Assembly (NCBI RefSeq): GCF_014126615.1
Contig: NZ_CP059896.1
Coordinates: 313,501 to 377,500 of the forward strand
Length of the DNA: 64,000 nt
DNA from: Ciceribacter thiooxidans
Lineage (GTDB): Bacteria > Pseudomonadota > Alphaproteobacteria > Rhizobiales > Rhizobiaceae
Direction: 5' to 3'
The notes under the pieces are model-generated. The model was not told where the DNA came from. It saw nothing but the letters and a program-made list of their open reading frames with translations, and searched no databases. Below, in pieces: positions 1 to 9,429 of the stretch; the stretch's first letter is position 1, and the number at the start of each line of letters is the position of its first letter. The translations under genes and the position numbers were made by a program.

Positions 1-2
1 AG

Positions 3-410
3 AAGGTCATCGACGAGGCGCTCTTCGACACCGCGCCCGTGGCCTTTTCTGTATCCACGACGGGGTACCAAAGCTCCCGTTTCATGAGCGTAAATCAATC
101 CTATCTGGACCTGACCGGGCGTTCTTGGGCGGACCTCAGCGGCCGCGAAATGTTGGCAAGTGGCGTGGCCGTCGACAGCCCCGGACGCAAACGCCGTCTC
201 GAACTGCTTCAGCAGCAGGGCGGCTACGATTCCGAGACTGCGGAGATTCGGAGAGGTGATGGCAAAACGCTTCCCGTCGTGATCTCCGCGAAACGCTTGC
301 TTGTTGCCGGCGAGGCCTACGACCTGGAGGCCATTTTTGCTCTCCATCGGAATGCGCCCGTACCAGACGGCTCCGGCAATGTCGTTCGCCTTCTGCAGCC
401 TGCCGGCTGA
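3..410 (+). CDS. PAS-domain protein, 5'-truncated by window edge
   Basis: The frame is already open at base 3, so the true start lies outside the window; a GTG at position 39 is internal. The visible 135 residues form one PAS fold: an N-terminal helix (IDEALFDTAPV), a central FMSVNQSYLDLTGRS helix-strand typical of PAS cores, then the paired strands around AEIRRGDGKTLPVVISAKRL. Nothing follows except about 20 residues, so no kinase, GGDEF or HTH domain lies downstream. An output domain, if any, must be upstream. PAS domains bind small ligands or cofactors and act as sensors; the signal cannot be told from sequence. The gene converges on the DNA glycosylase 16 bp away. Confidence 0.7.
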   Translation, partial: KVIDEALFDTAPVAFSVSTTGYQSSRFMSVNQSYLDLTGRSWADLSGREMLASGVAVDSPGRKRRLELLQQQGGYDSETAEIRRGDGKTLPVVISAKRLLVAGEAYDLEAIFALHRNAPVPDGSGNVVRLLQPAG

Positions 411-426
411 TGCGCTGCAGAAGGTT

Positions 427-1038
427 TTAGGCCGGCTTATCGACGAATTTTCGGCTCACGAAGGGCGATCCGACGAGCCCGAATCTCCAAGGGCGGTCGG
501 TTGCCTTGGTGATGCCTATTCGCCTGCCGACTGCAACAGGAGGGGTCGCAGTCGGCAGAGCAAAACCGAACGGTGGCGAAAGGAGTGGCAAGCCATCGTG
601 TTCCCGTGTGACCGCCAACGCCTCGCACAGACGGCCGGGCCCCGAACAAAGCGTTCTGAGGTCGGTACGACCGCGCCGCATCTGCATCTCTTCAATGGCG
701 CACCCTGGTTCGATTGCGCGGATCAGGACGGCGCTCGCCGGCCGGCAGACCACGTTGAGGCACCAGTGGATTCCATAGGAGCGGTAAACGTAGACGTGCC
801 CGGCCGCGCCGAACATCGAACGATTTCGCGGTGTCTGGCCGCCGAAGCTGTGCGAGGCCGGATCGTCCGGCTCGTAGGCCTCCGTTTCCACTATGATGCC
901 GCCGACGCCTTCCAGCGTAAGGGTTGCCCCTATGAGATCCCGTCCGACATCGATGGCGCTGCGGTCGAAGAAGCCGTCGAGGGCACTTCCATGCAGCGGC
1001 AACAACGGATCAGAAGTCCGGGAAGATGTCTCTGACAT
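427..1038 (-). CDS. DNA-3-methyladenine glycosylase, AAG/MPG family
   Basis: About 203 residues, the usual length for the AAG (alkyladenine glycosylase) family. This family excises 3-methyladenine, hypoxanthine and related damaged bases in base excision repair. Recognisable parts are [15 protein letters not shown] near the start, the catalytic-site block [16 protein letters not shown] (Glu activates water), the [15 protein letters not shown] strand, and the [17 protein letters not shown] region. An ATG at 1038 is chosen; a start at 1074 would add 12 residues and lengthen the overlap with the upstream gene. The start lies inside the 3' end of the small lipoprotein gene (28-bp overlap), so translation may be coupled. 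Confidence 0.88.
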   Translation of the reverse strand: MSETSSRTSDPLLPLHGSALDGFFDRSAIDVGRDLIGATLTLEGVGGIIVETEAYEPDDPASHSFGGQTPRNRSMFGAAGHVYVYRSYGIHWCLNVVCRPASAVLIRAIEPGCAIEEMQMRRGRTDLRTLCSGPGRLCEALAVTREHDGLPLLSPPFGFALPTATPPVAVGRRIGITKATDRPWRFGLVGSPFVSRKFVDKPA

Positions 1039-1285
1039 AGCGTCTGACGATCGTGAGGCTTCTGTCCTGTTCAATACGGTAGACCTCGATGACGGTTCGC
1101 CCGAAGCGGTCCTGGAAGCGGTGTTCGAACGTGCTGCCGACGGGTGCCTTGGTCAACTTCGTGCGCGGCTGTCCGCCATAGGTGATGCTGCCCGGCACAG
1201 GCTCCAGTTGGGGACCGCCGAGGTGCGGCGTCGCCGTACAGGATGAAAGTACGACCGCGGTCAAAACGGCAATGGTCCTTCGCAT
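1010..1285 (-). CDS. small predicted lipoprotein of unknown function
   Basis: A 91-residue protein with a lipoprotein signal: [16 protein letters not shown], where the LSSC lipobox places Cys 16 as the lipidated residue. The mature part has no family I recognise; it is rich in basic and beta-type segments ([20 protein letters not shown]). The second of two close ATGs (1285) is preferred because AGGAGA sits about 6 nt upstream, whereas it abuts the ATG at 1291. The frame is open upstream to 1579 but that extension looks non-coding. It overlaps the following DNA glycosylase gene by 28 bp. Probably anchored in the inner or outer membrane, facing the periplasm. Confidence 0.62.
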   Translation of the reverse strand: MRRTIAVLTAVVLSSCTATPHLGGPQLEPVPGSITYGGQPRTKLTKAPVGSTFEHRFQDRFGRTVIEVYRIEQDRSLTIVRRYVRDIFPDF

Positions 1286-1453
1286 GCCCATTCTCCTTGA
1301 ACGATGACCTGAGATACCGCGAGCAACGGTGTCTGGGCAAGGAGGTTCCTCTGCCATCGTCGATGCCCCAGGCGCGGCGACATCTTTTTCCATCCGGGCG
1401 GTTGTGCTTTCGTGGTTGACGAATGTCGAGTTTTGACTTACGACTGACGAAAA

Positions 1454-2098
1454 ATGAAAAACGTCACAAATAACCAGATGGCAAGAAAGATGTCCGAAGC
1501 TGCTGACAATACCGCAGAGAACGCCAGGCAGGAAAACGTCACGCGTATCCTCGATGCGGCGGAGCGGTTGTTTCGCCACTATGGCTACTACAAGACCAAC
1601 GTCGCGGACATCGCGAAGGATCTCGGGATGTCGCCGGCGAACGTCTACCGGTTTTTTTCATCGAAGACCGAAATTCACCAGGCGCTGGCGCAGCGGATGC
1701 TGGATGCGGGCTATGAGGTGGCCCTGGCGATTGCGCGCTTGCCGGTCACTGCCGAGGAGAGGCTCCGTCGGTACGGACATGCGATGCACAACATGACCGT
1801 CGAGACGATGCTCGATCAGGAGAAGGTCCATGAGATGGTGGTTGTCGCCATCGAGGAGGAGTGGCCGGTCATCGACGCGCACGTCACCCGCCTCGACGAG
1901 GTTATTACCTCGATTATCAGGGACGGTATCGAGACCGGCGAGTTTGCGCCGCAGGACCCTGAATCTTCCGGTCGTTGCTTCAGTGCCTGTCTTGCCGTCA
2001 TCGTTCATCCGCAGATGGTGACCCAGTGCCTGATGAAGCAGAACCGCCCGAATGCTGAAGAGCTGATCGAGTTCGCTCTGAAAGCGGTGAAGAACTAG
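1454..2098 (+). CDS. TetR-family transcriptional regulator of the adjacent RND pump
   Basis: A 214-residue TetR repressor. The N-terminal helix-turn-helix is clear (ILDAAERLFRHYGYYKTNVADIAKDLGMS, then ANVYRFFSSKTEI), followed by an all-helical ligand-binding half without motifs that identify a ligand. It lies 52 bp upstream of, and on the same strand as, an RND adaptor and permease, so it most likely represses that pair and is relieved by a pump substrate. ATG 1454 is taken as start; ATGs at 1478 and 1490 are also possible because residues 1-20 are unstructured. I see no clean palindromic operator in the 49-bp gap after it. Confidence 0.85.
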   Translation: MKNVTNNQMARKMSEAADNTAENARQENVTRILDAAERLFRHYGYYKTNVADIAKDLGMSPANVYRFFSSKTEIHQALAQRMLDAGYEVALAIARLPVTAEERLRRYGHAMHNMTVETMLDQEKVHEMVVVAIEEEWPVIDAHVTRLDEVITSIIRDGIETGEFAPQDPESSGRCFSACLAVIVHPQMVTQCLMKQNRPNAEELIEFALKAVKN

Positions 2099-2150
2099 AC
2101 CCGGTCGCTAACACCAGCCCGTCAAGCTGACAAATCAGGAGCATAGTGTG

Positions 2151-3296
2151 ATGTCGAGTGTCAAAGGAGTCGCAGGTAGGCTGCTGATCGGCCTGTCGCT
2201 GATGGCGACCGCGGCGTTGGCCTCCGGGTGCAGCGAACAGGAAAGCAAGGCCGAATCCGTTGTTCGCCCCGTCAAGGTGATCGAGGTCGCGGCCAGCGAG
2301 AAGGGGCGCAGACTGGAATACTCGGGCGCGGTCAAGGCTCGCTACGCGATCAATCTCGCTTTCCGCGTCAATGGCAAGATCACCGAACGCCCGGTTGACA
2401 TCGGCGACAGGGTCCGTCCGGGAGATATTCTGGCACGACTTGACGCCGCGGACTACGAGCTTGCGGTCACCCGTGCCGAGGCCGACCTTCGCTCGGCTAC
2501 CAAACAGGTCGGCACGCTCAGGCTGTTCAAAGAGCGCGCCGAGACCCTTTATGCGAAGAATGCTGCGTCGAAATCGGAACTCGATCAGCGCACGCTCGCC
2601 TACGACCAGGCCCTGTCGACCGAGCAATCGGCCATTTCCGCTCTCGAACAGGCAAAAAACCAGGTCGCCTATACGAAGCTTCACGCCGACATGGCCGGCA
2701 TCGTCACGGCGGTCAATGGTGAGCCCGGTCAGGTGGTCGGTTCGGGTACGCCAGTCGTGACCATCGCGATGGACGGAGAGAAGGAAGTCCAGGTTGCCGT
2801 GCCGGAGACCGACATAGCGAACTTCGCGGCGGGCGCCGCCGTCAAGGTTCGGTTTTGGTCGCAGCAAGGTACAGTGCTGGACGGTACCGTCCGGGAAGTC
2901 GCCGGCAGCGCCGATCCCCGCTCCCGAACCTTTTCCGTGCGAGTCCGCATCCCTGACGACCAACGCGTGCTGCTGGGAATGACCGCGACCGTGGAAGCAC
3001 GGGTCGGGGGCGGGCCGGCAGGGTTCGACATTCCCCTGAGCGCGCTCGCAGAAAGGGATGGCGGTCCCGTGGTCTGGCTGGTCGACCGGGACGCCGGCAC
3101 CGTCCGTCCGCGCTCCGTCCGGCTCGGCGAGTTCTCTGATGACGGCGTGATGGTGAACGAGGGACTTTCGCCCGGTGACATGGTCGTTTCGGCTGGCACC
3201 CAGTTCATGAGTGACGGCCTCAAAGTGAAAGTCTCCGCGGCCGATGCACAGCAGACGGCCGTGAATGCCGCACCGGCCGCCGCCGTGGCGCGCTGA
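2151..3296 (+). CDS. RND efflux periplasmic adaptor (membrane fusion protein), lipoprotein
   Basis: A 381-residue HlyD/AcrA-type adaptor. The signal peptide ends in a lipobox (ALASGC), so it is anchored by lipidated Cys. The order is typical: N-terminal beta-barrel strand, lipoyl half (GKITERPVDIGDRVRPGDILARLD), alpha-helical hairpin with heptads (about residues 100-170), second lipoyl half (MAGIVTAVNGEPGQVV), beta-barrel and membrane-proximal domain. The ATG at 2151 is preferred over the GTG at 2148 because AGGAG lies 9 nt before it. It pairs with the RND permease 38 bp downstream; no outer-membrane channel gene is nearby, so the pump must borrow one. Confidence 0.9.
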   Translation: MSSVKGVAGRLLIGLSLMATAALASGCSEQESKAESVVRPVKVIEVAASEKGRRLEYSGAVKARYAINLAFRVNGKITERPVDIGDRVRPGDILARLDAADYELAVTRAEADLRSATKQVGTLRLFKERAETLYAKNAASKSELDQRTLAYDQALSTEQSAISALEQAKNQVAYTKLHADMAGIVTAVNGEPGQVVGSGTPVVTIAMDGEKEVQVAVPETDIANFAAGAAVKVRFWSQQGTVLDGTVREVAGSADPRSRTFSVRVRIPDDQRVLLGMTATVEARVGGGPAGFDIPLSALAERDGGPVVWLVDRDAGTVRPRSVRLGEFSDDGVMVNEGLSPGDMVVSAGTQFMSDGLKVKVSAADAQQTAVNAAPAAAVAR

Positions 3297-3334
3297 CGCC
3301 CGCTTCCGAAAATGTCTCTACCAGAGGGCTCCCT

Positions 3335-6300
3335 ATGAGCACGTCCGACCGAGAAAAGACGCCGTTCAACCTGTCGCGCTGGGCGATTGCGCACGGTAGT
3401 CTCGCCCGATTCCTTTTCGCGTTGATCATCGTCGCGGGAGCACTCGCGATTGCCAATATGGGGCAGAAGGAAGATCCAGACTTCACGTTCCGTGTCATGG
3501 TCGTCCAGACGGTCTGGCCCGGCGCCAGTCTCGACGAGATGCAGGATCAGGTCGTCAACAAGATCGAACGGAAGCTGCAGGAGACCCCGCACCTCGATTA
3601 CATCCATTCCTATACGCGCGCGGGGATGGCGATCACGACCGTCAACATCAAAGGCGACACCAATGCCGCGGAGGTGAAGGACGCCTTCTATCAGGTTCGC
3701 AAGAAGGTCGGCGACATCGAGCAGGAGCTGCCCGAAGGCCTGATGGGTCCTTACTTCAATGATGAATTCGGCGACACCTTCGTCACGATGCACGCTCTCT
3801 CCGGCGAGGGATACAGCTTCCCTGAACTCAAGGAGTTCGCCGTTCGGGCGCGCGACATGCTGCTCGCCACGCCGGGTGTCGAGAAGGCGGTGATCCTCGG
3901 TGATCAGCCGAGAGAGATCCACATCGACGTCTCCTCCAAGGTGCTTGCAGAGCGGGGGCTGACGCTCGCTGACCTGCAAGCCGCGCTCGCCGGGCAGAAC
4001 AATGTCGACTCGGCGGGCTCGGTGGAATCCGCCGTACGGTCAGTGCGCGTTTCGGTGGAAGGCGACCTTCGCTCGGAAGACGATGTGCGTGAATTGCGGA
4101 TCAAGGCCGGCGGCCAGGTTATTCGTCTCGGTGACATTGCCTATGTCTCGTCGGGTCTCGCCGAGCCGTATACCCGAAAGTTCCGTTTCAACGGTCATGA
4201 CAGCGTCCAGATCGGCGTCGTGATGGCGCCTGGCTTCAAGGTAACCGATGTCGGCAAGGCGATCGAGGCGACCTACGAGCGCTTCACAGCGTCGCTGCCG
4301 GTCGGCGTCTCCGTCGACCAGATTTCCAATCAGCCGGAGGTGGTGCACGAGGCTGTCGGCGAATTCTCCAGGGCCTTGATGGAGGCGCTGGTGATCGTGC
4401 TCGTCGTCTCGCTGCTATCGATCGGTTGGCGGTCGGGGATCGTCATCGCCATCACCATACCGCTGGTGCTCGCCGCGACCCTGGCCATCATGTACCAGCT
4501 CGGGATCGAGCTACAGCGCATATCGCTCGGCGCGTTGATCATTGCGCTCGGGCTGCTGGTCGACGACGCCATGATTGTCGTGGAGCTCATGGAGCGGAAG
4601 CTCGACGAAGGACTCGAGAAACTCGACGCGGCGACCTTCGCCTACTCGTCGACCGCGTTTCCGATGCTGACGGGCACGCTGATCACCGTCGCCGGCTTCA
4701 TTCCGGTGGGCTTCGCGGCGTCGACGGCAGGCGAATATGTCCGGTCGTTGTTTTACGTCGTGGGGATCGCGCTCATCACGTCCTGGTTCGTCGCCGTCTA
4801 TTTCACCCCGTGGCTCGGCCACATGATCCTCAAGCAGCGCGCGCATGCCGGGCAGGGGCACCACGATGTCTTCGACACGCCCTTCTATCGGCGACTGCAC
4901 AGCGCGGTCGGCTGGGCCGTCCGGCACCGCGTTATCGTCCTGATGCTGACACTTGCAGTTTTCGTGTCGAGCCTCTTCTCATTCACCGTCATCACCCAGA
5001 GCTTCTTTCCGAGGTCCTCTCGTCCGGAAATTCTCGTCGACATGTGGTTGCCCGAGGGAACCAGCGTGCTCGAGGTCGAACGGCAGGCGAAGGCGCTCGA
5101 AAAGCAGATTCTCGACGACCCCGACAAGACGTTCGTCGCGACCTACATCGGCGAAGGCATCCCACGCTTCTTCCTGCCGCTGGACCAGCAACTGACCAAT
5201 CCCAATTTTGCGCAGTTGCTGGTAATGGCGAAGGACGAGGATGCCCGGGAGCGTATGATCGCCAAGCTGCGCGGCATATTGGCGGAGGATTTCCCGTCCG
5301 TTCGCTCGAAGGTCGACCGCCTCTTCCTCGGCCCTCCGGTCGGCTGGCCGGTGCAGATCCGCGTCGTCGGACCGGAAAGCAGCGAGGTTCGAGCAATCGC
5401 TGACCAGGTGAAGAGCTATTTTACGCAGGACCCGCTGATCGGAACCATTCATGACGACTGGCTGGAGCCGGTGACGACGATGAAACTCGTCATTGACCAG
5501 GACAGGGCGCGGGCGCTCGGCGTTACCTCGCAGCGCGTCAGGCAGATGATCCAGGCTGCGGTTTCCGGTGTTCCGCTCGATACCTTCCGCGATGGGGATG
5601 AGACGGTCTCGATCGTCGCCCGCGAACCGGACGCTTCGCGCAATCTGCTCTCAGCGGTCCAGTCCGTCTATGTCCCGACCGATTACGGTGGCTTCGTTCC
5701 GGTCTCGCAGCTTGCGAGGGTCGAACCCGTGCTGGAGCAGGGAATCGAGTGGCGCCGCAACCGTCTACCGGCGATCACGGTGCGTGGTACGATCCCGGAC
5801 GGCGCGGAAGGCAGCGAGGTTGGGCTCAAGCTTTTCGAGCGCATGAAGGATCTGCGTGAGAGCCTGCCGGCCGGCTATGCGATCGAGATACAGGGCGGCG
5901 CGGAGGAATCGGCCGAGAGTCAGGCGTCCATCGCCGCAAAACTGCCGATCATGCTGCTGGTCACGCTGGTTCTCCTGATGGTGCAGTTGCAGCACTTCGG
6001 CAAGGCGTTGCTGGTGCTGGCGACCGGGCCGCTCGGGATCATCGGCGCGGCTGCCGCGCTGCTGATCACCGGAGCGCCCTTCGGCTTCGTGGCCATCCTC
6101 GGGGTGATCGCGCTTCTCGGCATAATCATCCGAAACTCGATCATCCTGATCGACCAGATCGATCAGGACATTGCCGCGGGGGTCTCGCGGCAAGATGCGA
6201 TCATCGGTGCCGCCGTGCGGCGTTTCCGGCCGATCGCGCTCACGGCGATGACTGCGGTGCTCGCGCTCATCCCCATTTCGCGGGGCGTGTTCTGGGGGCC

Positions 6301-6472
6301 GCTCGCTTATGCGATGATGGGCGGCATCCTCGTCGCGACACTGCTGACGGTGTTTGCTCTTCCTGCCGGCTACGCATTGTTCTTCGGTCGCGAGCCGAAA
6401 AGGGCACATGCGCCGGAGGCGGAGCAGGAGCCCAAACCCAGACAAGAGGAACTCCCGCTCGCGGCAGAGTGA
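3335..6472 (+). CDS. RND efflux transporter permease (AcrB/HAE1-like)
   Basis: A 1045-residue RND permease, the usual length, exporting drugs, dyes or lipophilic compounds by proton antiport. The first transmembrane helix follows LSRWAIAHG; a large periplasmic loop comes next; TM4 carries the proton-relay pair in GLLVDDAMIVVE; the second half repeats the plan, with TM segments near residues 530 and 865-1020. The C-terminus is a charged cytoplasmic tail. Sequence style (DEMQDQVVNKIERKLQETP) is nearer the AcrB-like subgroup found beside lipoprotein adaptors than to classical MexB. It probably forms one transcript with tetR and the adaptor. Substrate unknown. Confidence 0.92.
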   Translation: MSTSDREKTPFNLSRWAIAHGSLARFLFALIIVAGALAIANMGQKEDPDFTFRVMVVQTVWPGASLDEMQDQVVNKIERKLQETPHLDYIHSYTRAGMAITTVNIKGDTNAAEVKDAFYQVRKKVGDIEQELPEGLMGPYFNDEFGDTFVTMHALSGEGYSFPELKEFAVRARDMLLATPGVEKAVILGDQPREIHIDVSSKVLAERGLTLADLQAALAGQNNVDSAGSVESAVRSVRVSVEGDLRSEDDVRELRIKAGGQVIRLGDIAYVSSGLAEPYTRKFRFNGHDSVQIGVVMAPGFKVTDVGKAIEATYERFTASLPVGVSVDQISNQPEVVHEAVGEFSRALMEALVIVLVVSLLSIGWRSGIVIAITIPLVLAATLAIMYQLGIELQRISLGALIIALGLLVDDAMIVVELMERKLDEGLEKLDAATFAYSSTAFPMLTGTLITVAGFIPVGFAASTAGEYVRSLFYVVGIALITSWFVAVYFTPWLGHMILKQRAHAGQGHHDVFDTPFYRRLHSAVGWAVRHRVIVLMLTLAVFVSSLFSFTVITQSFFPRSSRPEILVDMWLPEGTSVLEVERQAKALEKQILDDPDKTFVATYIGEGIPRFFLPLDQQLTNPNFAQLLVMAKDEDARERMIAKLRGILAEDFPSVRSKVDRLFLGPPVGWPVQIRVVGPESSEVRAIADQVKSYFTQDPLIGTIHDDWLEPVTTMKLVIDQDRARALGVTSQRVRQMIQAAVSGVPLDTFRDGDETVSIVAREPDASRNLLSAVQSVYVPTDYGGFVPVSQLARVEPVLEQGIEWRRNRLPAITVRGTIPDGAEGSEVGLKLFERMKDLRESLPAGYAIEIQGGAEESAESQASIAAKLPIMLLVTLVLLMVQLQHFGKALLVLATGPLGIIGAAAALLITGAPFGFVAILGVIALLGIIIRNSIILIDQIDQDIAAGVSRQDAIIGAAVRRFRPIALTAMTAVLALIPISRGVFWGPLAYAMMGGILVATLLTVFALPAGYALFFGREPKRAHAPEAEQEPKPRQEELPLAAE

Positions 6473-6562
6473 GCGACACTGGCCGAAGTGGAACATTTTC
6501 GCACTTCTCCGGTTGCAGCCCTGACGGTTGTCACATGGTTGCGACCGGAAAAGGAGGCACTC

Positions 6563-6754
6563 ATGCCAGCGAAATCGAAAGCACAGCAGAAGGCGGCCGG
6601 CGCTGCCCTGGCGGCGAAGCGCGGCGAGGCCAAGAAGAGTGATCTGAAGGGGGCATCGAAGGGGATGCTGAAATCGATGACGGAGAAGGAGCTGGAGGAT
6701 CTGGCGTCGACCAAGCGGAAGGGAAAACCGGAGCACGCCTCCAAGGACGATTGA
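6563..6754 (+). CDS. DUF3008 family small basic protein
   Basis: A 63-residue, lysine- and alanine-rich protein that starts MPAKSKAQQKAAGAAL and ends KGKPEHASKDD, matching the conserved ends of DUF3008. The start at 6563 is set by a strong AAAGGAGG about 6 nt before the ATG; an upstream open stretch from 6488 lacks a ribosome site. Family members are short, highly charged and probably disordered; their function is not established. In many alphaproteobacteria they sit near stress genes. It follows the RND gene by 90 bp and is followed by the convergent mgtC-like gene. Confidence 0.8.
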   Translation: MPAKSKAQQKAAGAALAAKRGEAKKSDLKGASKGMLKSMTEKELEDLASTKRKGKPEHASKDD

Positions 6755-6769
6755 GCGTGACCGATGCGG

Positions 6770-7255
6770 TTAGCCCTTGTCCCGGAGGTTTAGCCGAATC
6801 TCCAGAACGTGCAGTAGCCAGAGCACGATCAGTGCCAACGTGGTTGCCAGGAACGCAAGCCTCAGAAGACCGAGACCGCAGGCGAGCCCTGTCGCGCCGG
6901 AAAGCCACAGGCCCGCTCCGGTCGTGAGCCCTTTCACCTCGCCCTTGGTGAAGACGATCAGCCCGGCGGCAAGAAACGCGACACCCGAAGTGACTGCCTC
7001 GATCAGTCGAATCGGATCGACGCGGATGGACTGCTCGGCGAAATCCTTGTGGTGGGTGATTTCGATCGTCAGAAGCGCAACGAGTGCGCTTGCGAGACAT
7101 ACGAGCATATGAGTGCGCAATCCCGCCGCCCTGCTGCGACGCTCGCGCTCGTATCCGACGGCAGCGCCGCAGAGAAGCGCCGCGAAGAGGCGGATTGCGA
7201 CGAGCGAGTCCGGAAGCCAGCTCTTCGCACCGAGATCGGTCAGCAAGTTCTCCAT
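6770..7255 (-). CDS. MgtC/SapB family inner-membrane protein
   Basis: A 161-residue integral membrane protein. The MgtC signature block is present: AALLCGAAVGYERERRSRAAGLRTHMLVCLASAL, a glycine-rich helix followed by a conserved basic cytoplasmic turn. About four to five transmembrane helices follow (for example LIEAVTSGVAFLAAGLIVFTKG and LLRLAFLATTLALIVLWLLH). It lacks the soluble C-terminal ACT-like domain of Salmonella MgtC, so it is the short SapB form. MgtC proteins are linked to growth at low magnesium and to inhibition of the F-ATPase; the role here is not proven. No magnesium riboswitch is evident in the short 5' gap. Confidence 0.85.
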   Translation of the reverse strand: MENLLTDLGAKSWLPDSLVAIRLFAALLCGAAVGYERERRSRAAGLRTHMLVCLASALVALLTIEITHHKDFAEQSIRVDPIRLIEAVTSGVAFLAAGLIVFTKGEVKGLTTGAGLWLSGATGLACGLGLLRLAFLATTLALIVLWLLHVLEIRLNLRDKG

Positions 7256-7302
7256 CCACGATTCCTAATGATCCTCGTGGTCCTCACGGGCGGGGTCGTC
7301 GC

Positions 7303-7680
7303 TCATTTATCCGTCGGCTTCGCCCCGCCCGGCGTCGAGGAATAGGCCGCCGAAACGGGGTCGCTTGCAGGAAAGGTGCTTTCCAGCCCCTCCTGCAGCT
7401 CCTCCTCAAGCTCGGCGGAGTCGCCTTTCTTGCGGGCGCTTGGCGTCCACTTTTCGGCACTTTCCCTCGTCGTTACTCCGCCCTCCTCGCCGTCCGGCAT
7501 GCCGCCAACCTGGAGAAGAAGCACCTTCGCCTTCTCGACCGCGTTGAGCCGGTTCAACTGCCCGGTCTCGGACTGGCGCATCAAAACGGAGATGACCTCT
7601 CCGCCGTCGCCGACGAACTCGACGGTGTAACCGCTCTTGCCGCCCATTTCTTCGTGGACCTGAATTCCGACAATCTGCAT
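7303..7680 (-). CDS. small uncharacterised protein with FPASDP tail motif
   Basis: A 125-residue acidic protein. The N-terminal half (MQIVGIQVHEEMGGKSGYTVEFVG) looks like a small beta-rich domain. The C-terminal half is charged and ends in ELQEGLESTFPASDPVSAAYSS, a short LxxxFPASDP motif that I know from several unrelated small rhizobial proteins; its role is unknown. The ATG at 7680 is preferred over 7704 because GGGGAG lies about 9 nt upstream. It is encoded 47 bp upstream of the mgtC-like gene on the same strand and may be cotranscribed. I do not assign a function. Confidence 0.6.
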   Translation of the reverse strand: MQIVGIQVHEEMGGKSGYTVEFVGDGGEVISVLMRQSETGQLNRLNAVEKAKVLLLQVGGMPDGEEGGVTTRESAEKWTPSARKKGDSAELEEELQEGLESTFPASDPVSAAYSSTPGGAKPTDK

Positions 7681-7891
7681 CACCTTTTCTCCCCTGCTGT
7701 GCATTCCAGGGAAACGCGGATCGTGTTCCGGAAGTTCCCCGCCGGTGGCTGCTGTCGCGTTTCATGGCAGCTGACGGTGCGATCTTGTGTCAATCTGGCG
7801 CAAGATTTTGTTTACCATATCGAATTCGCTAACCAGCAAGGACTGAACAAACAGAGGTGCATCGCGTTCTGAGGTCAAAAGGAGCCGACCG

Positions 7892-8272
7892 ATGTCCAGG
7901 AAGCAAACTCTTGTTCTGATTGTCGAAGACGATGTCTTCGTTGCCATGGATGCTGTCGACAGCGTGAGCGGCGCAGGTATTGAGGCGCTCACCGCCGAAA
8001 GCGTCACCGATGCGATAGGCATCCTCGAGCGCGAGGAAATTTCCGCCGCCATCCTCGACTTTCATGTCCGCGACGGAATAGTGACGCCGCTCATCGAACG
8101 TCTGCGCGAGCGACATATCCCTTATCGGGTCGTCACCGGATCGCCCGTCGCCGAGCTTTTGGAAAAGGGTGTTCCGTTGAACCTCTGCGCACCGAAACCG
8201 GCGGACTACCGGGCGATCGTGGGAACTCTGGTCCCGATCGGCTCCGCGAGTTCTCCTTCGGCTCCGAGATGA
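7892..8272 (+). CDS. stand-alone response-regulator receiver domain
   Basis: A 126-residue CheY-like receiver with no output domain. The acidic pocket E12-D13-D14, the phospho-acceptor Asp 56 (AAILDFHVRDG), the switch Thr 82 (VVTGSP) and Lys 102 (APKPA) are all in place, so it should be phosphorylatable. An AAAAGGAG ribosome site precedes the ATG. No histidine kinase is adjacent; this type of single-domain receiver is common in rhizobia, where orphan HWE-type kinases often act on it. Likely an intermediate in a phosphorelay or a protein-interaction switch. The partner cannot be named from this window. Confidence 0.85.
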   Translation: MSRKQTLVLIVEDDVFVAMDAVDSVSGAGIEALTAESVTDAIGILEREEISAAILDFHVRDGIVTPLIERLRERHIPYRVVTGSPVAELLEKGVPLNLCAPKPADYRAIVGTLVPIGSASSPSAPR

Positions 8273-8464
8273 CGCCGGTGACATGCTTTGCGTCTCTTCA
8301 TTTGCATTTACCGGTTGGACAGCGAAGCGTGCTAAGAAATGCACGACGCAGGCAGACGTCGGGTGGATCGGGACACGATCCCGTTCAGCCCGGCGCGACC
8401 TCCTCCGCAGTGATGGGATCCCTTCCCGTTTCCGCAATCGACACCTTGGAACGCTGGCACTCAT

Positions 8465-9405
8465 ATGGCAAAGATACTCTCGATCGCACTCAATCCGGCC
8501 ATCGACATCGCAAGCGAAGCGGAGCAGATACGGCACACGCACAAGACGAGAACCCATAACCAGCAACAGTTCCCCGGTGGGGCGGCATCAATGTTGCTCG
8601 CGTGATCGCCGAGCTCGGCGGCAAATGCGACCTCGTCTATCTTTCCGGCGGGGCGACGGGCGAGCTGCTCGAGAACATGTTGAAGCGCATCCACGTGCAA
8701 CATTTCCCCGTCCACATCAAGGATCCGGTGCGCATCGCCTATATGGTGCATGAATCGTCGACCGGACTCGAGTATCGTTTCGTGCCGGAGGGACCCGTCG
8801 TCAGCGAAGAAGAAGTAAAACCGCTCTTCGACTTCATGGAGAAGAGCGACGCGGAGTATTTCATAGCAAGCGGCAGTCTCCCGCGGGGGGTCGAGACGGA
8901 CATCTACTCGCGCATGGCCGACATCGCCTCGCGCAAGGGAGCGCGGTTCGTGCTGGACACTTCCGGCGATGCGCTGAAGGTGACCTTGTCGAGGTCGTGT
9001 GTCTTTCTGGTCAAGCCGAGCGTCGGGGAACTTGAAGGGCTGGTCGGACGCCGGCTCAATCACGGCACGGCCGGCGAGGCCGCACGCGAGATCGTCCAGA
9101 GCGGTGCAGCCCAGTATGTCGCCCTCACGATGGGCAAGGATGGAGCTCTGCTAGCGACCGCCGACGATGTCATGCGTTTTCCGGCGATCCAGGTGCCGGT
9201 CCAGTCCGCCGTCGGGGCCGGAGACAGTTTTGTTGCCGCCATGACCTGGTCGCTGGCCGAGGGACACGATATCGGCGAGGCATTCCGCTTCGGCCTCGCG
9301 GCGGGTGCGGCCGCAGTGATGACGCCGGGAACCGAGCTCTGCCGGAGGCACGACGTGCTCGAACTCTACAAGACCCATGCGGAAAATGCCAAGGCGCGGC
9401 ATTGA
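8465..9405 (+). pseudogene. pfkB: PfkB-type 6-phosphofructokinase, frameshifted near 8580
   Basis: The gene begins at ATG 8465 with MAKILSIALNPAIDI, a canonical PfkB N-terminus, but this frame ends after 46 codons. The rest runs in the next frame to 9405. The break lies at the G-run 8579-8582: one extra G restores the substrate-binding motif PGGGGINVARVIAELGG exactly. The remaining protein is intact: GSLPRGV, the LVKPSVGELE block and the anion-hole/catalytic VGAGDSFVAAM with catalytic Asp. It closely resembles E. coli PfkB and would phosphorylate fructose-6-phosphate or a related sugar phosphate. It converges (24-bp gap) on the sugar ABC operon. Either a sequencing error or a recent null allele. 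Confidence 0.85.
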
Positions 9406-9429
9406 CCTGCAGCGGGTAAAGCCGAGGCA

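Noticed and set aside
6485..6507. Inverted repeat GAAGTG-N11-CACTTC after the first RND gene as a terminator.
   Set aside because: Only 6-bp arms, a long loop and no T-tract; too weak to call.
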